A stretch of DNA of 64,000 nt from Bradyrhizobium sp. CIAT3101 (GCF_029714945.1 NZ_CP121634.1:3989001-4053000); one strand, 5' to 3'. Positions 1-9,659 are shown, counted from the first letter of the stretch. Numbers and translations are program-made. The notes: generated by a model from the letters alone, not told the origin.

Positions 1-33
1 CGGGCGATGGCGATCATGATGGTGGGGGCCATA

Positions 34-43
34 GAGGACGCGA
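34..43 (+). promoter_or_regulatory. Ribosome binding site of clpA
   Basis: A GAGG stretch at 34-37 lies six bases before the ATG at 44 and fixes the clpA start. The first 43 bases hold nothing else that can be named; an upstream gene cannot be identified from so little sequence. Confidence 0.6.
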
Positions 44-2452
44 ATGCCGACTTTTTCCCAAAGCCTTGAACAATCCCTGCATCGTGCACTGGCGATCGCC
101 AACGAGCGTCATCACCAGTATGCGACGCTCGAGCATCTCCTGCTCTCCTTGATCGATGACTCCGATGCAGCCGCCGTCATGCGTGCCTGTAGCGTCGATC
201 TCGACAAGCTCCGCACGAGCCTCGTCAATTATCTTGAGACCGAATTCGAAAATCTGGTGACGGACGGCGCCGACGACGCCAAGCCGACTGCCGGTTTCCA
301 GCGCGTGATCCAGCGCGCGGTGATCCACGTGCAATCTTCCGGTCGCGAAGAGGTGACCGGTGCGAACGTGTTGATCGCGATCTTCGCCGAGCGCGAGAGT
401 CATGCCGCGTACTTCCTGCAGGAGCAGGACATGACGCGCTACGACGCCGTCAACTATATCAGCCACGGTATTGCCAAGCGGCCGGGCGTCTCCGAGGCGC
501 GGCCGGTGCGCGGCGTCGACGAGGAGACCGAGACCAAGGGTGCCGAGGACGCCAAGAAGAAGGGCGAGGCGCTCGAGACCTATTGCGTCAACCTCAACAA
601 GAAGGCGCGTGACGGCAAGATCGATCCGGTGATCGGACGCAATTCCGAGATCAACCGCGCGATCCAGGTGCTATGCCGCAGGCAGAAGAACAATCCGCTG
701 TTCGTGGGCGAGGCCGGTGTCGGCAAGACCGCGATCGCGGAGGGCCTGGCCAAGCGCATCGTCGACAGCGAGGTGCCGGAGGTTCTGGCGGCTGCGACCG
801 TGTTCTCGCTCGACATGGGCACGCTGCTCGCCGGCACGCGCTATCGCGGCGACTTCGAGGAGCGCCTGAAGCAGGTGCTCAAGGAGCTCGAAGCCCATCC
901 AAACGCCATCCTGTTCATCGACGAAATCCACACCGTGATCGGTGCGGGTGCGACGTCGGGCGGGGCGATGGATGCCTCGAACCTGCTCAAGCCGGCGCTT
1001 GCCTCGGGCACGATCCGCTGCATGGGCTCGACCACCTACAAGGAATACCGCCAGCACTTCGAGAAGGACCGCGCGCTGGTGCGGCGCTTCCAGAAGATCG
1101 ACATCAACGAGCCGACCGTCGAGGACGCGATCGCGATCCTCAAGGGCCTCAAGCCGTACTTCGAAGACTACCACCGGCTGAAGTACACCAATGAGGCGAT
1201 CGAGGCCGCGGTGCAGCTCTCGTCGCGCTACATCCACGACCGCAAGCTGCCCGACAAGGCGATCGACGTGATCGACGAGTCCGGCGCGGCGCAGATGCTG
1301 GTCGCCGAGAACAAGCGCAAGAAGACCATCGGTATCAAGGAGATCGAGACCACGATCGCCTCGATGGCGCGGATTCCGCCGAAGAGCGTGTCGAAGGACG
1401 ACGCCGAGGTGCTCAAGCATCTCGAGCAGACCCTGAAGCGCACCGTGTTCGGCCAGGACAAGGCGATCGAGTCGCTTGCCGCTTCGATCAAGCTCGCACG
1501 CGCGGGCCTGCGCGAGCCGGAGAAGCCGATCGGCTGCTACCTGTTCTCGGGCCCGACCGGCGTCGGCAAGACGGAGGTTGCCAAGCAGCTCGCGGCGACG
1601 CTCGGCGTCGAGCTGCTGCGCTTCGACATGTCGGAGTACATGGAGCGTCACACCGTGTCGCGCCTGATCGGCGCGCCTCCCGGCTATGTCGGCTTCGACC
1701 AGGGCGGTCTCCTGACCGACGGCGTCGACCAGCATCCGCACTGCGTGGTGCTGCTCGACGAAATCGAGAAGGCGCATCCCGACCTCTATAACGTGCTGCT
1801 CCAGATCATGGACCACGGCCGGCTCACCGACCACAACGGCAAGCAGGTCAACTTCCGCAACGTGATCCTGATCATGACCACGAATGCGGGTGCTTCGGAT
1901 CTCGCCAAGCAGGCGTTCGGCTTCACCCGCTCGAAGCGGGAGGGCGACGACCACGAGGCGATCAACCGGCAGTTCGCGCCGGAATTCCGCAACCGTCTCG
2001 ATGCCATCGTCTCGTTCGGCCATCTCAGCGTCGAGGTGATCGGCACCGTGGTCGAGAAGTTCGTGCTTCAGCTCGAAGCGCAGCTTGGCGACCGCGACGT
2101 CACCATCGAGCTGTCGGAGCCCGCCAAGACCTGGCTGGTCCAGCACGGCTATGACGAGCAGATGGGTGCGCGGCCGATGGCCCGCGTCATCCAGGAGCAC
2201 ATCAAGAAGCCGCTGGCTGACGAGGTGCTGTTCGGCAAGCTCAAGGGCGGCGGTCATGTCCGCGTCGTCCTGGTCAAGGACGAGGCTGACGAGACCAAGG
2301 AGAAGATCGGTTTCGAGTTCGTCGAGGGCCCGGTCACGCCGAAGCAGGAAAAGCTGCCAGCGCGCAAGCGCCCGCCAGGCAAGCCCAACAAGCCGGGCGG
2401 CCCCGGCGGCTCCAAGGGGCCGACCTCGAAGGGCCCGCTGGTCAAGGCTTGA
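44..2452 (+). CDS. clpA: ATP-dependent Clp protease ATP-binding subunit ClpA
   Basis: AAA+ unfoldase that feeds substrates to the ClpP peptidase in the cytoplasm, with substrate choice tuned by ClpS. The 802-residue protein has the N-terminal Clp repeat domain (about 1-145), a first ATPase module with Walker [10 protein letters not shown] near residue 222 and DEIH Walker B, and a second module with GPTGVGKT near residue 503 and a DEIEKAH Walker B. There is no long middle domain, which separates ClpA from ClpB. The last 40 or so residues form a Pro/Gly/Lys-rich low-complexity tail that is longer than in enteric ClpA. A strong intrinsic terminator follows directly, so clpA ends its transcript. 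Confidence 0.97.
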   Translation: MPTFSQSLEQSLHRALAIANERHHQYATLEHLLLSLIDDSDAAAVMRACSVDLDKLRTSLVNYLETEFENLVTDGADDAKPTAGFQRVIQRAVIHVQSSGREEVTGANVLIAIFAERESHAAYFLQEQDMTRYDAVNYISHGIAKRPGVSEARPVRGVDEETETKGAEDAKKKGEALETYCVNLNKKARDGKIDPVIGRNSEINRAIQVLCRRQKNNPLFVGEAGVGKTAIAEGLAKRIVDSEVPEVLAAATVFSLDMGTLLAGTRYRGDFEERLKQVLKELEAHPNAILFIDEIHTVIGAGATSGGAMDASNLLKPALASGTIRCMGSTTYKEYRQHFEKDRALVRRFQKIDINEPTVEDAIAILKGLKPYFEDYHRLKYTNEAIEAAVQLSSRYIHDRKLPDKAIDVIDESGAAQMLVAENKRKKTIGIKEIETTIASMARIPPKSVSKDDAEVLKHLEQTLKRTVFGQDKAIESLAASIKLARAGLREPEKPIGCYLFSGPTGVGKTEVAKQLAATLGVELLRFDMSEYMERHTVSRLIGAPPGYVGFDQGGLLTDGVDQHPHCVVLLDEIEKAHPDLYNVLLQIMDHGRLTDHNGKQVNFRNVILIMTTNAGASDLAKQAFGFTRSKREGDDHEAINRQFAPEFRNRLDAIVSFGHLSVEVIGTVVEKFVLQLEAQLGDRDVTIELSEPAKTWLVQHGYDEQMGARPMARVIQEHIKKPLADEVLFGKLKGGGHVRVVLVKDEADETKEKIGFEFVEGPVTPKQEKLPARKRPPGKPNKPGGPGGSKGPTSKGPLVKA

Positions 2453-2470
2453 TCGGCGCATCATGAATCG

Positions 2471-2499
2471 AAAAGGCCGGCTGAAAAGCCGGCCTTTTT
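2471..2499. terminator. Intrinsic terminator after clpA, possibly bidirectional
   Basis: An 11-bp stem (AAAGGCCGGCT paired with AGCCGGCCTTT) around a GAAA loop is followed by a T run, 20 bases after the clpA stop. The A run on the other side means it could also stop the convergent lipoprotein transcript. Confidence 0.9.
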
Positions 2500-2521
2500 G
2501 TTTGCGTCGCGGTGCCGACTT

Positions 2522-2980
2522 CTAGGTGCCGGCTTCGGGAGCCGCCGCAGCCGGCGGTCGCGGCTTCCTTGGGGTGGGCGGTCGTGCGCGGGGAGGGGCC
2601 GACGGCTGCATCGTGACGATGACCGGATTTGGTTTGTGGTCGGTTGCCGCGCCCGTCGCTGCATCGACGCCCATGCCGACGACACCGCCAAGCAGAAGAT
2701 TGCCGGCGAAGCCCGCGGCCCCTCCGGTCTGGATGTCCCGGCTGAGCGGCACGATCTGTGGTTCATAGCCTTCCTTCTGGAAGGTGATGGAGAGGTCGGC
2801 GTTGCGCTTGACGACCACCGAGCAAGGCGTCGTGCAGGTGGTTGGCACCTCCATCCCGCTGACGACAGCCTCAACGCCTGAAGGTGTCGACGAGATGCTG
2901 ATATTCTCGGTTGTCCCGCGCGTGACAGACGCGCAGCCGCCCAGCATGACGCTGAGCGCCGCTATTCCAAATAAACGCAT
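2522..2980 (-). CDS. PEGA-like outer membrane lipoprotein
   Basis: Small secreted lipoprotein of about 152 residues. The chosen ATG at 2980 gives a signal peptide ending in the lipobox LGGC, and AGGGG lies eight bases before it; an in-frame start nine codons upstream has no such support. After the lipid-anchored Cys the segment ISSTPSGVEAVVSG, CTTPCSVVV and ITFQKEGYEP resembles PEGA-type carbohydrate or wall-associated modules. A glycine-rich hydrophobic patch and a Pro/Arg-rich tail close the protein. Function is not known; similar lipoproteins are common in rhizobia. It converges on clpA across a shared terminator. Confidence 0.85.
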   Translation of the reverse strand: MRLFGIAALSVMLGGCASVTRGTTENISISSTPSGVEAVVSGMEVPTTCTTPCSVVVKRNADLSITFQKEGYEPQIVPLSRDIQTGGAAGFAGNLLLGGVVGMGVDAATGAATDHKPNPVIVTMQPSAPPRARPPTPRKPRPPAAAAPEAGT

Positions 2981-3107
2981 GAAATGCCCCTGGTTCCCCG
3001 CCGCCAATCAAGCGCAACCGGAGCGGGAGGGCAATACGTCATTCGTACAGATAGTTAAGCCACGCACAGGTTGCGCGTTGGGGGCGTGGTAACCAGGGTC
3101 GGTGCCG

Positions 3108-4529
3108 CTATTCGCCCCGCAGGCGCTGGTCGTCCTGCACGCGGACGTGCTCGGCACCGCGTGCACCCGCCGGCGACAGCCGCAGCATGCTCAGCATGGC
3201 GCCGCAGAGAGCAAATCCAACGCCGGTGAGGAGCGCGATCCGGGTTCCCTCGACCGGATAGCGGCCGAGGAACAGTGCCACCAGCGCAGCACCGGTGGTC
3301 TGGCCCAGCAGGCGCGCGGTGCCCAGCATGCCGCTGGCGCCGCCGGAGCGCTCGCGCGGGGCGGCTGCGATCATGGTTCGGTTGTTGGGCGTCTGGAACA
3401 GGCCGAAGCCAAAGCCCGCCAGCGCCATCCGCCAGACCACGTCGAGCGGTGTCGGGCTTGCGGGCAGGAAGGCGAGACCGGCGAGGCCGCCGGCGAACAG
3501 CGTCAGCCCGATGCCGCCGAGCAGGCCGGCGGGATAGTGCTCGACCAGGCGGCCGGCGAGGGGCGCCGCGAACGCCACCGCAATCGGCCACGGTGTGATC
3601 AAGAGGCCCATATGCACGGCCGAATAGCCGAAGCGGCTCTGGAGGTAGAAGGGGATCGCGACGAACGCCAGCATCTGCCCGCAGAACGAGGCGATCGAGG
3701 TCGCAATCGAGAGCCCGAACACCGGGATGCGCAACAGGTCGACCGGCAGCAGCGGCGACTTCATGTGCGTTTCGCGATAAATGAGCAGCGCGCCGGCGGC
3801 GATCGCGATCGCGAACTGCACGAGGCAGGTGATCGGCGCCTCGCCGTGGCCGACGCTGTCGATCGCGGCAATGCCGACGCCGAAGGTGATCGCCGACAGC
3901 CCCGCGCTCTGCCAGTCGAAGGAATGGCTCGCGGGCGTCGTGTGCGGCAGGCTGCGCAGGCCGAGTACGAGCGTGACCACGCCGAGCGGAACGTTGATGG
4001 CAAACAGCCAGGGCCAGCTGCCGACTGCGAGGATGCCGGCGGCGAGCGTCGGCCCGACCGCGGCGGAGAAGGCGACGACGAGCGCATTGAGCCCGATGCC
4101 ACGGCCGAGCAGGTTGCGCGGATAGGTGAAGCGCACCAGGGCCGAGTTGACGCTCATGATGCCGGCCGCGCCGAACCCCTGGATGATGCGCGCGATCGTC
4201 AGCAACGGCAGCGTATGCGCCAGCGCGCAGAAGGCGGATGCGAGCGTGAACAGTGCCAACCCGACCAGGTAGACGCGGCGATAGCCGACGATCTCGCCGA
4301 GTGACGCCAGCGGCAACAGCGAGATCGTGATCGCGAGCTGATAGCCGTTGACGATCCAGATCGAGAAGGCCGGGCTCGCGTTCAGGTCGGTTGCGATCGT
4401 CGGCAGCGCGACATTGGCGATGGCGCTGTCGACGACGGCCATGAGGATGCCGAGCGCAATGGTGAGGATCGCCTGATTGCGCTGGGGCTGTGGCAAGCCG
4501 TCGGCATGCTCGATCGGGACAGACGACAT
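3108..4529 (-). CDS. MFS drug:proton antiporter, DHA2 (14-TM) family
   Basis: Inner membrane exporter of 473 residues with a 14-helix pattern and the family signature DSAIANVALPTIATDL in the first helix. The first half carries the antiporter motif region GFGAAGIMSVNSALVR. It most resembles the EmrB/SmvA/QacA group, which pumps out lipophilic drugs and dyes in exchange for protons; the substrate cannot be told from sequence. No membrane fusion (EmrA-type) partner or divergent regulator is adjacent, so it probably works alone. The C-terminal 20 residues are charged and cytoplasmic. Confidence 0.9.
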   Translation of the reverse strand: MSSVPIEHADGLPQPQRNQAILTIALGILMAVVDSAIANVALPTIATDLNASPAFSIWIVNGYQLAITISLLPLASLGEIVGYRRVYLVGLALFTLASAFCALAHTLPLLTIARIIQGFGAAGIMSVNSALVRFTYPRNLLGRGIGLNALVVAFSAAVGPTLAAGILAVGSWPWLFAINVPLGVVTLVLGLRSLPHTTPASHSFDWQSAGLSAITFGVGIAAIDSVGHGEAPITCLVQFAIAIAAGALLIYRETHMKSPLLPVDLLRIPVFGLSIATSIASFCGQMLAFVAIPFYLQSRFGYSAVHMGLLITPWPIAVAFAAPLAGRLVEHYPAGLLGGIGLTLFAGGLAGLAFLPASPTPLDVVWRMALAGFGFGLFQTPNNRTMIAAAPRERSGGASGMLGTARLLGQTTGAALVALFLGRYPVEGTRIALLTGVGFALCGAMLSMLRLSPAGARGAEHVRVQDDQRLRGE

Positions 4530-4677
4530 AATGAAAGCGTGCTTGATTCGAGCCGTGAATGCTCTCCGGATTAGGAAATTGCGCTATCCATCGCAACCCG
4601 GCAGGACACGGGCGGTTCCTGTGCCGGAAGCAGGCCTCCCGGCGCCACAGGCATGGATCGGCGGGCCGTTCGCACGC

Positions 4678-4839
4678 TCACCAGCGTGAGGTCGCCTTGC
4701 CGACGACGTAGAGCGCGACAAGCCCGAGCGTCACCGCCGTGGAGACGACGATGGCGGTGCGATCCCAATCGATCCGCGTCCACTCGGCGCGATCGAGATT
4801 GAGGACGGCGAACAGGGCCTTCATGGCAAATCGGCGCAT
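4678..4839 (-). CDS. Small single-pass membrane protein, unknown function
   Basis: Reading the minus strand from the ATG at 4839 gives 53 residues: a charged N-terminus (MRRFAMKALFAVLNLD, then DWDRT) and one hydrophobic helix, AIVVSTAVTLGLVALYVVG, ending KATSRW. GAGGC stands about ten bases before the ATG. Length, ribosome site and a clean transmembrane helix argue for a real gene; no family is recognised. Confidence 0.55.
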   Translation of the reverse strand: MRRFAMKALFAVLNLDRAEWTRIDWDRTAIVVSTAVTLGLVALYVVGKATSRW

Positions 4840-4906
4840 CGGGCTGCCTCGCAAGGCCGCACGATGCCACGATCCATCGAGGCCGGCTTGATGCAGCTCA
4901 AGCCGC

Positions 4907-5311
4907 CTACGGCGAGCCCGGCGCCATGCCTTGCAACTGCCGCAGCGGATTGAGCGGGCCGAGCGGGATAAGCTCGAAGCTCATGAGATGGGCCTGACCC
5001 AGCGGTAGCTTCTCCAACATCTCGTGTGCCGCCACGGGGTCCGTGACGTTCAGGATGAAGGCGACGCCGGGACGTCCCTGCAGCGAATACCACTGCTCGA
5101 TCTTGCCATCGAGATAGAGCTTCACGGTTTCCTTGACTTCCGTCGGCAGGATCGCGCGCGCGGCCGTGGGATCGGCGCCGGGGTTCAGCGTTCCGATCGC
5201 GAGGATATGCGTTGTCGGTGTCGGTGGATTGGCGGATTGGGCATGTCCGGCAATTGGACTTGCCAAGCTCAGGACCAAGGCGATGAAGGCGAAAGTGATA
5301 GACTTTTGCAT
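4907..5311 (-). CDS. Exported YCII-like small protein
   Basis: The ATG at 5311 gives about 134 residues with a signal peptide (MQKSITFAFIALVLSLASPI...GHAQ). The mature part is a ferredoxin-like YCII/muconolactone-isomerase-like domain: LPTEVKETVKLYLDGKIEQW, then GVAFILNV, then PLGPLNPL. It is a clear paralogue of the next protein upstream on the same strand (5503-5796), which lacks a signal peptide. YCII-like proteins include dehalogenases and isomerases, but no specific reaction can be claimed. It probably shares control with its paralogue and the divergent DJ-1/AraC regulator. Confidence 0.75.
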   Translation of the reverse strand: MQKSITFAFIALVLSLASPIAGHAQSANPPTPTTHILAIGTLNPGADPTAARAILPTEVKETVKLYLDGKIEQWYSLQGRPGVAFILNVTDPVAAHEMLEKLPLGQAHLMSFELIPLGPLNPLRQLQGMAPGSP

Positions 5312-5502
5312 GTGTCCTCCCGATGGGACGTGCATTCAGAGTCATTGATGTGCTTTTCAAGAGACGTCTGGACCAGAGCCGTGCCACGCGCGAACCTGTC
5401 AAGTCTACGTGTCCATCCTGTCCTCGGACCGTCGTCGTCGCGTCGCCGCCGAACAAGAGCGGCGACGCGTGTTGTGCCTGAGACGTGACGCCGAGGCGCC
5501 GG

Positions 5503-5796
5503 TCACTTGGCCTGAATGAGCAGACCGAGCGGGGCGAGGGGGCCGACCTGCATGAATTCATATTTCGCGAATCCGTTGGTCACCAGCGGCAGCGCTTCGA
5601 TCGTTGCCTTGGCTTGCTCGACGGATTCGACGTTCATGAGGAAGATCACGCCCGGAGCATCCTGGCGATACCAGAACTGCTCGATCTTGCCGTCGAGATA
5701 GAGCTTGAGGGTCGCGGGGACTTCGCTCGGCATGATCTGCTGCCGCTGCTCCGGCGAGAGCGGCTTGGTGATCGATGCGACAGCCATGACTTTCAT
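5503..5796 (-). CDS. Cytosolic YCII-like small protein
   Basis: A 97-residue protein; the ATG at 5796 is supported by AGGAG at good spacing, while a longer in-frame extension upstream is Arg/Pro-rich and unsupported. The core PSEVPATLKLYLDGKIEQFWY, GVIFLMNV and VGPLAPLG matches the exported neighbour almost motif for motif. The family fold is a small alpha/beta barrel that binds hydrophobic or aromatic ligands; the substrate here is unknown. It lies divergent from a GlxA-type regulator, which suggests inducible expression by a small molecule. Confidence 0.8.
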   Translation of the reverse strand: MKVMAVASITKPLSPEQRQQIMPSEVPATLKLYLDGKIEQFWYRQDAPGVIFLMNVESVEQAKATIEALPLVTNGFAKYEFMQVGPLAPLGLLIQAK

Positions 5797-5886
5797 CGGT
5801 GATCTCCTTCTGTGACCAGGTGCGGGTGAGGATCGGGTGGGCCGATCCATCGACTCGTTGATGGAGGCGGAAACGACAATTTTGGC

Positions 5887-6068
5887 GTCATTTACGCCGC
5901 GAGAGGTTGGACGGCTGGACGGGCGGAAAAGCAGGCATTATCCACGCGATAGTGCCGCGGTTTCGGCCATGTCGAGCTGCGCCGTTTCAACCTTGCGCAG
6001 GATTGGTGTAGGCGCGATGCGCTGATTTCGGTATCGTCGTAATTGCCAACTTTAAGGTCATTCACGCC
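5887..6068 (+). promoter_or_regulatory. Repeated 12-bp motif in the YCII / regulator intergenic region
   Basis: GTCATTTACGCC at 5887-5898 and GTCATTCACGCC at 6057-6068 differ at one base. The first copy is also part of a short inverted repeat, GGCGT-N5-ACGCC (5884-5898). The second abuts the regulator's ATG. This is a candidate operator pair for autoregulation and control of the divergent YCII genes; it is inferred only from pattern and position. Confidence 0.45.
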
Positions 6069-7022
6069 ATGCGTCTTGCGATCCTCGCGCTTGATGATCT
6101 GTTCGACACCGGGCTCACCGTGTTGCTCGATGCGTTCACGCTCGCCAACAATTTCGCGAACGGCACACCGCGTTTCGACGTGTCGATCGTGGGGATGCGG
6201 CGGCGGGTTCGGTCCGGCCAGGGTCTCTCGATCCCCACACTGCCAGTATCGCCGGACCTGAAGCCGGACTGGGTTGTCGTGCCGGCGTTGAACACGGGCA
6301 GGCCCGAGCCGCTGATTGCGGCGCTCCAGCGCCGAGACGTCGTTCGGGCGCAGGCGCAATTGCGCAAATGGCACGCCGAAGGTGCGCAGATCGCGGCATC
6401 CTGCATCGGCACGTTTCTTCTGGCCGAGGCCGGACTGCTCGATCATCGCGAGGCAACGACGACATGGTGGCTCGCGCCACTGTTTCGGCAGCGTTATCCG
6501 AACGTCAGGCTCGATGAATCCCGAATGCTGGTGCCGACGGACGTGGGCGTCACGGCAGGCGCAGCGCTGGGGCATCTCGATCTGGCGCTTTGGCTGATCC
6601 GCAAGGCGAGCCCGGAACTGTCGACGCTGGTCTCGCGCTATCTGCTTGCCGACATCCGCTCTTCGCAGGCGCCCTACATCATCCCCAATCATCTGGCGCA
6701 GGCCGATCCGCTCATCCTTCGCTTCGAGCGATGGGCGCGCGATCACCTCAAGGAGGGGTTTTCGCTGCAAAAGGCCGCGAACGCATTGGCGACGAGCGCA
6801 CGCACCTTGCAGCGGCGCTGCGAGGCCGTACTCGGCAAATCACCGCTATCCTATTTCCAGGATCTCCGGGTCGAGCGCGCCCAGTCCCTGCTTCACGGCA
6901 GCGGGCTCGACCTCGACGCCATCGCCGCCGAGGTCGGTTACGTCGACGGCGCGACGTTACGCACGCTGCTGCGCGAGCGGCTCGGGCGAGGCGTGCGCGA
7001 GCTTCGTGCCAATCTGCGCTAG
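6069..7022 (+). CDS. GlxA-family regulator (DJ-1/PfpI domain plus AraC HTH)
   Basis: A 317-residue transcription regulator. Residues 1-180 form a DJ-1/PfpI (class I amidotransferase-like) sensor domain with the nucleophile-elbow cysteine at about residue 112 (AASCIGTFLLAEAGLL). Residues about 215-315 form a double helix-turn-helix of AraC type (LQKAANALATSARTLQRRCEAVLG and LDAIAAEVGYVDGATLRTLLRERLG). Such proteins usually activate catabolic operons in response to nitrogenous or aldehyde metabolites. It is divergent from the YCII gene at 5796, which is its most likely target, along with the convergent aldo/keto reductase region. Confidence 0.88.
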   Translation: MRLAILALDDLFDTGLTVLLDAFTLANNFANGTPRFDVSIVGMRRRVRSGQGLSIPTLPVSPDLKPDWVVVPALNTGRPEPLIAALQRRDVVRAQAQLRKWHAEGAQIAASCIGTFLLAEAGLLDHREATTTWWLAPLFRQRYPNVRLDESRMLVPTDVGVTAGAALGHLDLALWLIRKASPELSTLVSRYLLADIRSSQAPYIIPNHLAQADPLILRFERWARDHLKEGFSLQKAANALATSARTLQRRCEAVLGKSPLSYFQDLRVERAQSLLHGSGLDLDAIAAEVGYVDGATLRTLLRERLGRGVRELRANLR

Positions 7023-7033
7023 GTGCGGCGCAC

Positions 7034-8059
7034 TTACACCGGCGGTGGATTGCGGTCGGAGAAGGTCCCCCGCTGGTGCCAGTACGGATAGGGCAACGTC
7101 ACCTTGCTCGCGGCATCGAGTTTCGCGATCTGGTCCTTGGTCAAGGACCATCCGACCGCGCCGAGGTTTTCGCGCAACTGTGTCTCGTTCCGGGCGCCGA
7201 TGATCAGCGTCGAAACGGTCGGACGTTGCAGCAGCCAGTTCAGCGCAATCTGGGAGACGCTCTTGCCCGTCTCCTTGGCGACCTCGTCGATGGCGTCGAC
7301 GACGCGGTAGACGTGTTCGTCCGGCACGGGCGGCCCGAAATCGGCGGTCTGGGGCAGGCGGCTGACTTCGGGCTTCGGCTGGCCGCGGCGGATCTTTCCG
7401 GTGAGACGGCCCCATCCGAGCGGCGACCAGACGACGGCGCCGAGCCCCTGGTCGAGACCGAGCGGCATCAGCTCCCACTCATAGTCGCGCCCGACCAGCG
7501 AATAGTAGGTCTGGTTGGCGACGTAGCGCGGAAAACCGTGCTTGTCGGCGACGCCGAGCGACTTCATCAGGTGCCAGCCCGAGAAATTCGAGACGCCGAC
7601 ATAGCGGATCTTGCCGGCGCGCACGAGCACATCGAGGGTGCTCAGCACCTCCTCGGGCGGTGTCATGGCATCGAAGCCATGGAGCTGGAACAGGTCGATA
7701 TAGTCGGTGCCGAGCCGACCCAGCGAAGCGTCGATGGCGGCGAGCAGATGCTGCCGCGACGAGCCGATGTCGTTGGGGCCGTCCCCGAAGCGGAAGGTGG
7801 CTTTGGTCGAGACCAGCACCTTGTCGCGGCGGCCCTTGATGGCTTCGCCGAGAACCCGTTCGGATTCACCGAGCGAATAGACGTCGGCGGTGTCGAACAT
7901 CGACACGCCGGCCTCGAGACAAATGTCCAGCAGGCGCCGCGCTTCGGTGGCGTCGGTCGTTCCCCAAGCCGCGAGACGGCCGACGCCGCCGAACGTGCCC
8001 GTGCCAAGGCTCAAAGCGGGCACCATGAGGCCGGACCGGCCCAAGCGTCGGTATTCCAT
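7034..8059 (-). CDS. Aldo/keto reductase
   Basis: NAD(P)H-dependent oxidoreductase of 341 residues with a TIM-barrel fold. The tetrad is visible: Asp and Tyr in FDTADVYS, Lys in VSTKA and His in FQLHGFD. GVSNFSGW and the C-terminal cofactor segment (TLIIGARNETQLRENLGAV) are typical of the bacterial YajO/voltage-gated beta-like AKR branch. The ATG at 8059 has GAGGAG upstream. It reduces aldehydes or ketones; the substrate is unknown. It is convergent with the GlxA-type regulator. Confidence 0.9.
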   Translation of the reverse strand: MEYRRLGRSGLMVPALSLGTGTFGGVGRLAAWGTTDATEARRLLDICLEAGVSMFDTADVYSLGESERVLGEAIKGRRDKVLVSTKATFRFGDGPNDIGSSRQHLLAAIDASLGRLGTDYIDLFQLHGFDAMTPPEEVLSTLDVLVRAGKIRYVGVSNFSGWHLMKSLGVADKHGFPRYVANQTYYSLVGRDYEWELMPLGLDQGLGAVVWSPLGWGRLTGKIRRGQPKPEVSRLPQTADFGPPVPDEHVYRVVDAIDEVAKETGKSVSQIALNWLLQRPTVSTLIIGARNETQLRENLGAVGWSLTKDQIAKLDAASKVTLPYPYWHQRGTFSDRNPPPV

Positions 8060-8174
8060 CGAACTGCTCCTCACGGCCGCTGATTGATTGGCGCGGCCTT
8101 GGAGGCAGATCGTAATGCAAGCAGCCGCGTTGTCCTACCGCGCGCTGACATACCCGCCTTGCTTGGAAAATGGC

Positions 8175-8402
8175 CTAGTCGTGCAGACGCATGTCATCGA
8201 ATGCTGCATCTGCGACGCGCGCACCGATCGTCGTCGCAGGAGCGGGCGTTTCGATCCTCGTGGCGGACGAAACGCAGACTGGCTCACGGGCCTGCCGCGG
8301 CAGGAACGTCAGGCCCCAGCCCACCAGGACCAGCACCGCGAGGCGAATTGCGATCACGCCCAGCAGCAGTTCCGACCCGCTTATCGTCGCGTGAGTCCTC
8401 AT
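8175..8402 (-). CDS. Small hypothetical membrane protein
   Basis: A possible 75-residue protein, from the ATG at 8402, with one hydrophobic segment near the N-terminus (ELLLGVIAIRLAVLVLVGWGL) and an Ala/Thr-rich tail. The ribosome site is weak and no family is recognised. It fills what would otherwise be a 450-base gap between the aldo/keto reductase and the AraC regulator. Confidence 0.35.
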   Translation of the reverse strand: MRTHATISGSELLLGVIAIRLAVLVLVGWGLTFLPRQAREPVCVSSATRIETPAPATTIGARVADAAFDDMRLHD

Positions 8403-8506
8403 ACATGCTAGCCTGATGCAGACTGCACGACCTGACAATCTGGAATTGCCGAGCAATGCCTTCGCCTGGGACGAAGGCTTGCAATGATGGCTGACTGGAA
8501 TGGCCC

Positions 8507-9463
8507 TCAGTGCCGCAGCTGACTCTGCCGGAAATCGCGCGGCGACATTCCGAAATGCTCGCGGAAAACGCGGCCGAAATGCGAGAGGTCGTTGAAGCCC
8601 CAGGCGAACGCAATCTCGCTGATGTGGCGCTGGGCGAGCACCGGCGAGGCAAGGTCGCGCTTGCACTGGGCGAGACGCTCCGCAAGCACATGGCGCTGGA
8701 ACGAGGTGTCCTCGTCGGCGAGGAGATCGTTGACGTAGCGCGAGGAGATGCCGAGCGCGGCGGCGGTCTCGGCCAGCGAGAGGTCGGGGTCGGCGAGGCG
8801 TGTGCGGATATGCGCCTTGAGCCGGTAGAGCAGGGCGGAACGATGGGTCGACGACGGCAGCGACGTTCCGCCAAGCCGTTCGCTCAGCGCCATCGCGAGC
8901 AGGTCGACGGCTTGCTCGGACAGGGCAGCGGCGCTGTTGGGCGCGAGCCGGTCCGCGCTCTGGCAGAGGCGGAAGATGAAGTCATAGGCGAGCCGCTCGA
9001 GTGGGACATCAGCTCCGAACGTGATCGCGGTGAGTGTCTCGGTGCCGCCGAGCCGGCGCTGCAACATCTCGCGCGGCACCTTGAAGATGGTCTGGGAGAA
9101 CGCGTCCTTGAACTTCAGCTCATAGGGACGCGTGGTGTCGTAGAGCGCGAACTCGCCGGGATGGATCACGGTCTCCCGGCCATCCTGCACCACACCGCCA
9201 TCGCCGCGATGGCCGAGCGCAACGAGAACATAGTCCTGATCCGAGCGCGCGATGCGCGAGGGCGTGCGGAAAACGTGCTGACGGTCGGAGCAGACCTCGG
9301 AGCAGACGGCCTTGCCCAGCGAAGCCTGCGTCACCGAGCCGTGAAAGGCGCTGCCGAGGTCCGACTTGCAGTCGAGCCCGACGAAGACGTCGCAGACGAT
9401 GTCCTGCCAGAGGGCGAGCCGGCGGTAGCCGGGGCTGCCGTCTGTCGTGAACTGGATTGTCAT
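8507..9463 (-). CDS. AraC-family regulator of the nitrilase/aldoxime dehydratase genes
   Basis: A 318-residue protein. Residues about 1-190 form an AraC-binding-like sensor domain (DVFVGLDC, GHRGDGGVVQDGRETVIHPGEFALYDTTRPYEL is the cupin-like core). The C-terminus carries two helix-turn-helix units: LSLAETAAALGISSRYVNDLL and ISEIAFAWGFNDLSHFGRVFR, then FGMSPRDFRQS. It is divergent from the nitrilase gene. Regulators of this architecture (NitR/OxdR type) activate nitrilase and aldoxime dehydratase genes in response to nitriles or aldoximes, and position supports the same role here. The effector is not visible in the sequence. Confidence 0.88.
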   Translation of the reverse strand: MTIQFTTDGSPGYRRLALWQDIVCDVFVGLDCKSDLGSAFHGSVTQASLGKAVCSEVCSDRQHVFRTPSRIARSDQDYVLVALGHRGDGGVVQDGRETVIHPGEFALYDTTRPYELKFKDAFSQTIFKVPREMLQRRLGGTETLTAITFGADVPLERLAYDFIFRLCQSADRLAPNSAAALSEQAVDLLAMALSERLGGTSLPSSTHRSALLYRLKAHIRTRLADPDLSLAETAAALGISSRYVNDLLADEDTSFQRHVLAERLAQCKRDLASPVLAQRHISEIAFAWGFNDLSHFGRVFREHFGMSPRDFRQSQLRH

Positions 9464-9659
9464 CGGCAGGCCTCCCTTTCACATCCAGCAAAACCGCATG
9501 GTGGTGCAGATCCGGCCTGACCGCAGGCAAGTTCCGTACCGGGGCGCGATCCCTTCCAGTCGAGTTTTTGTTCCGCCGTGGTCGAGCGCGCGGCCGCCCG
9601 GCTTGGCCCAATAGACTGCATCGGACGTGGTCCTGGATCAACCGGCAATGGAGGCGGCA

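Noticed and set aside
671..2464. Long open frame on the minus strand opposite clpA
   Set aside because: It is rich in Arg, Leu and His, with no domain, and mirrors the codon structure of clpA. It is the usual antisense shadow in GC-rich DNA.
5441..5467. GC hairpin CGTCGCCGC / GCGGCGACG between the two YCII genes
   Set aside because: No T tract follows on either strand, so it cannot be called a terminator; it may be chance in GC-rich DNA.
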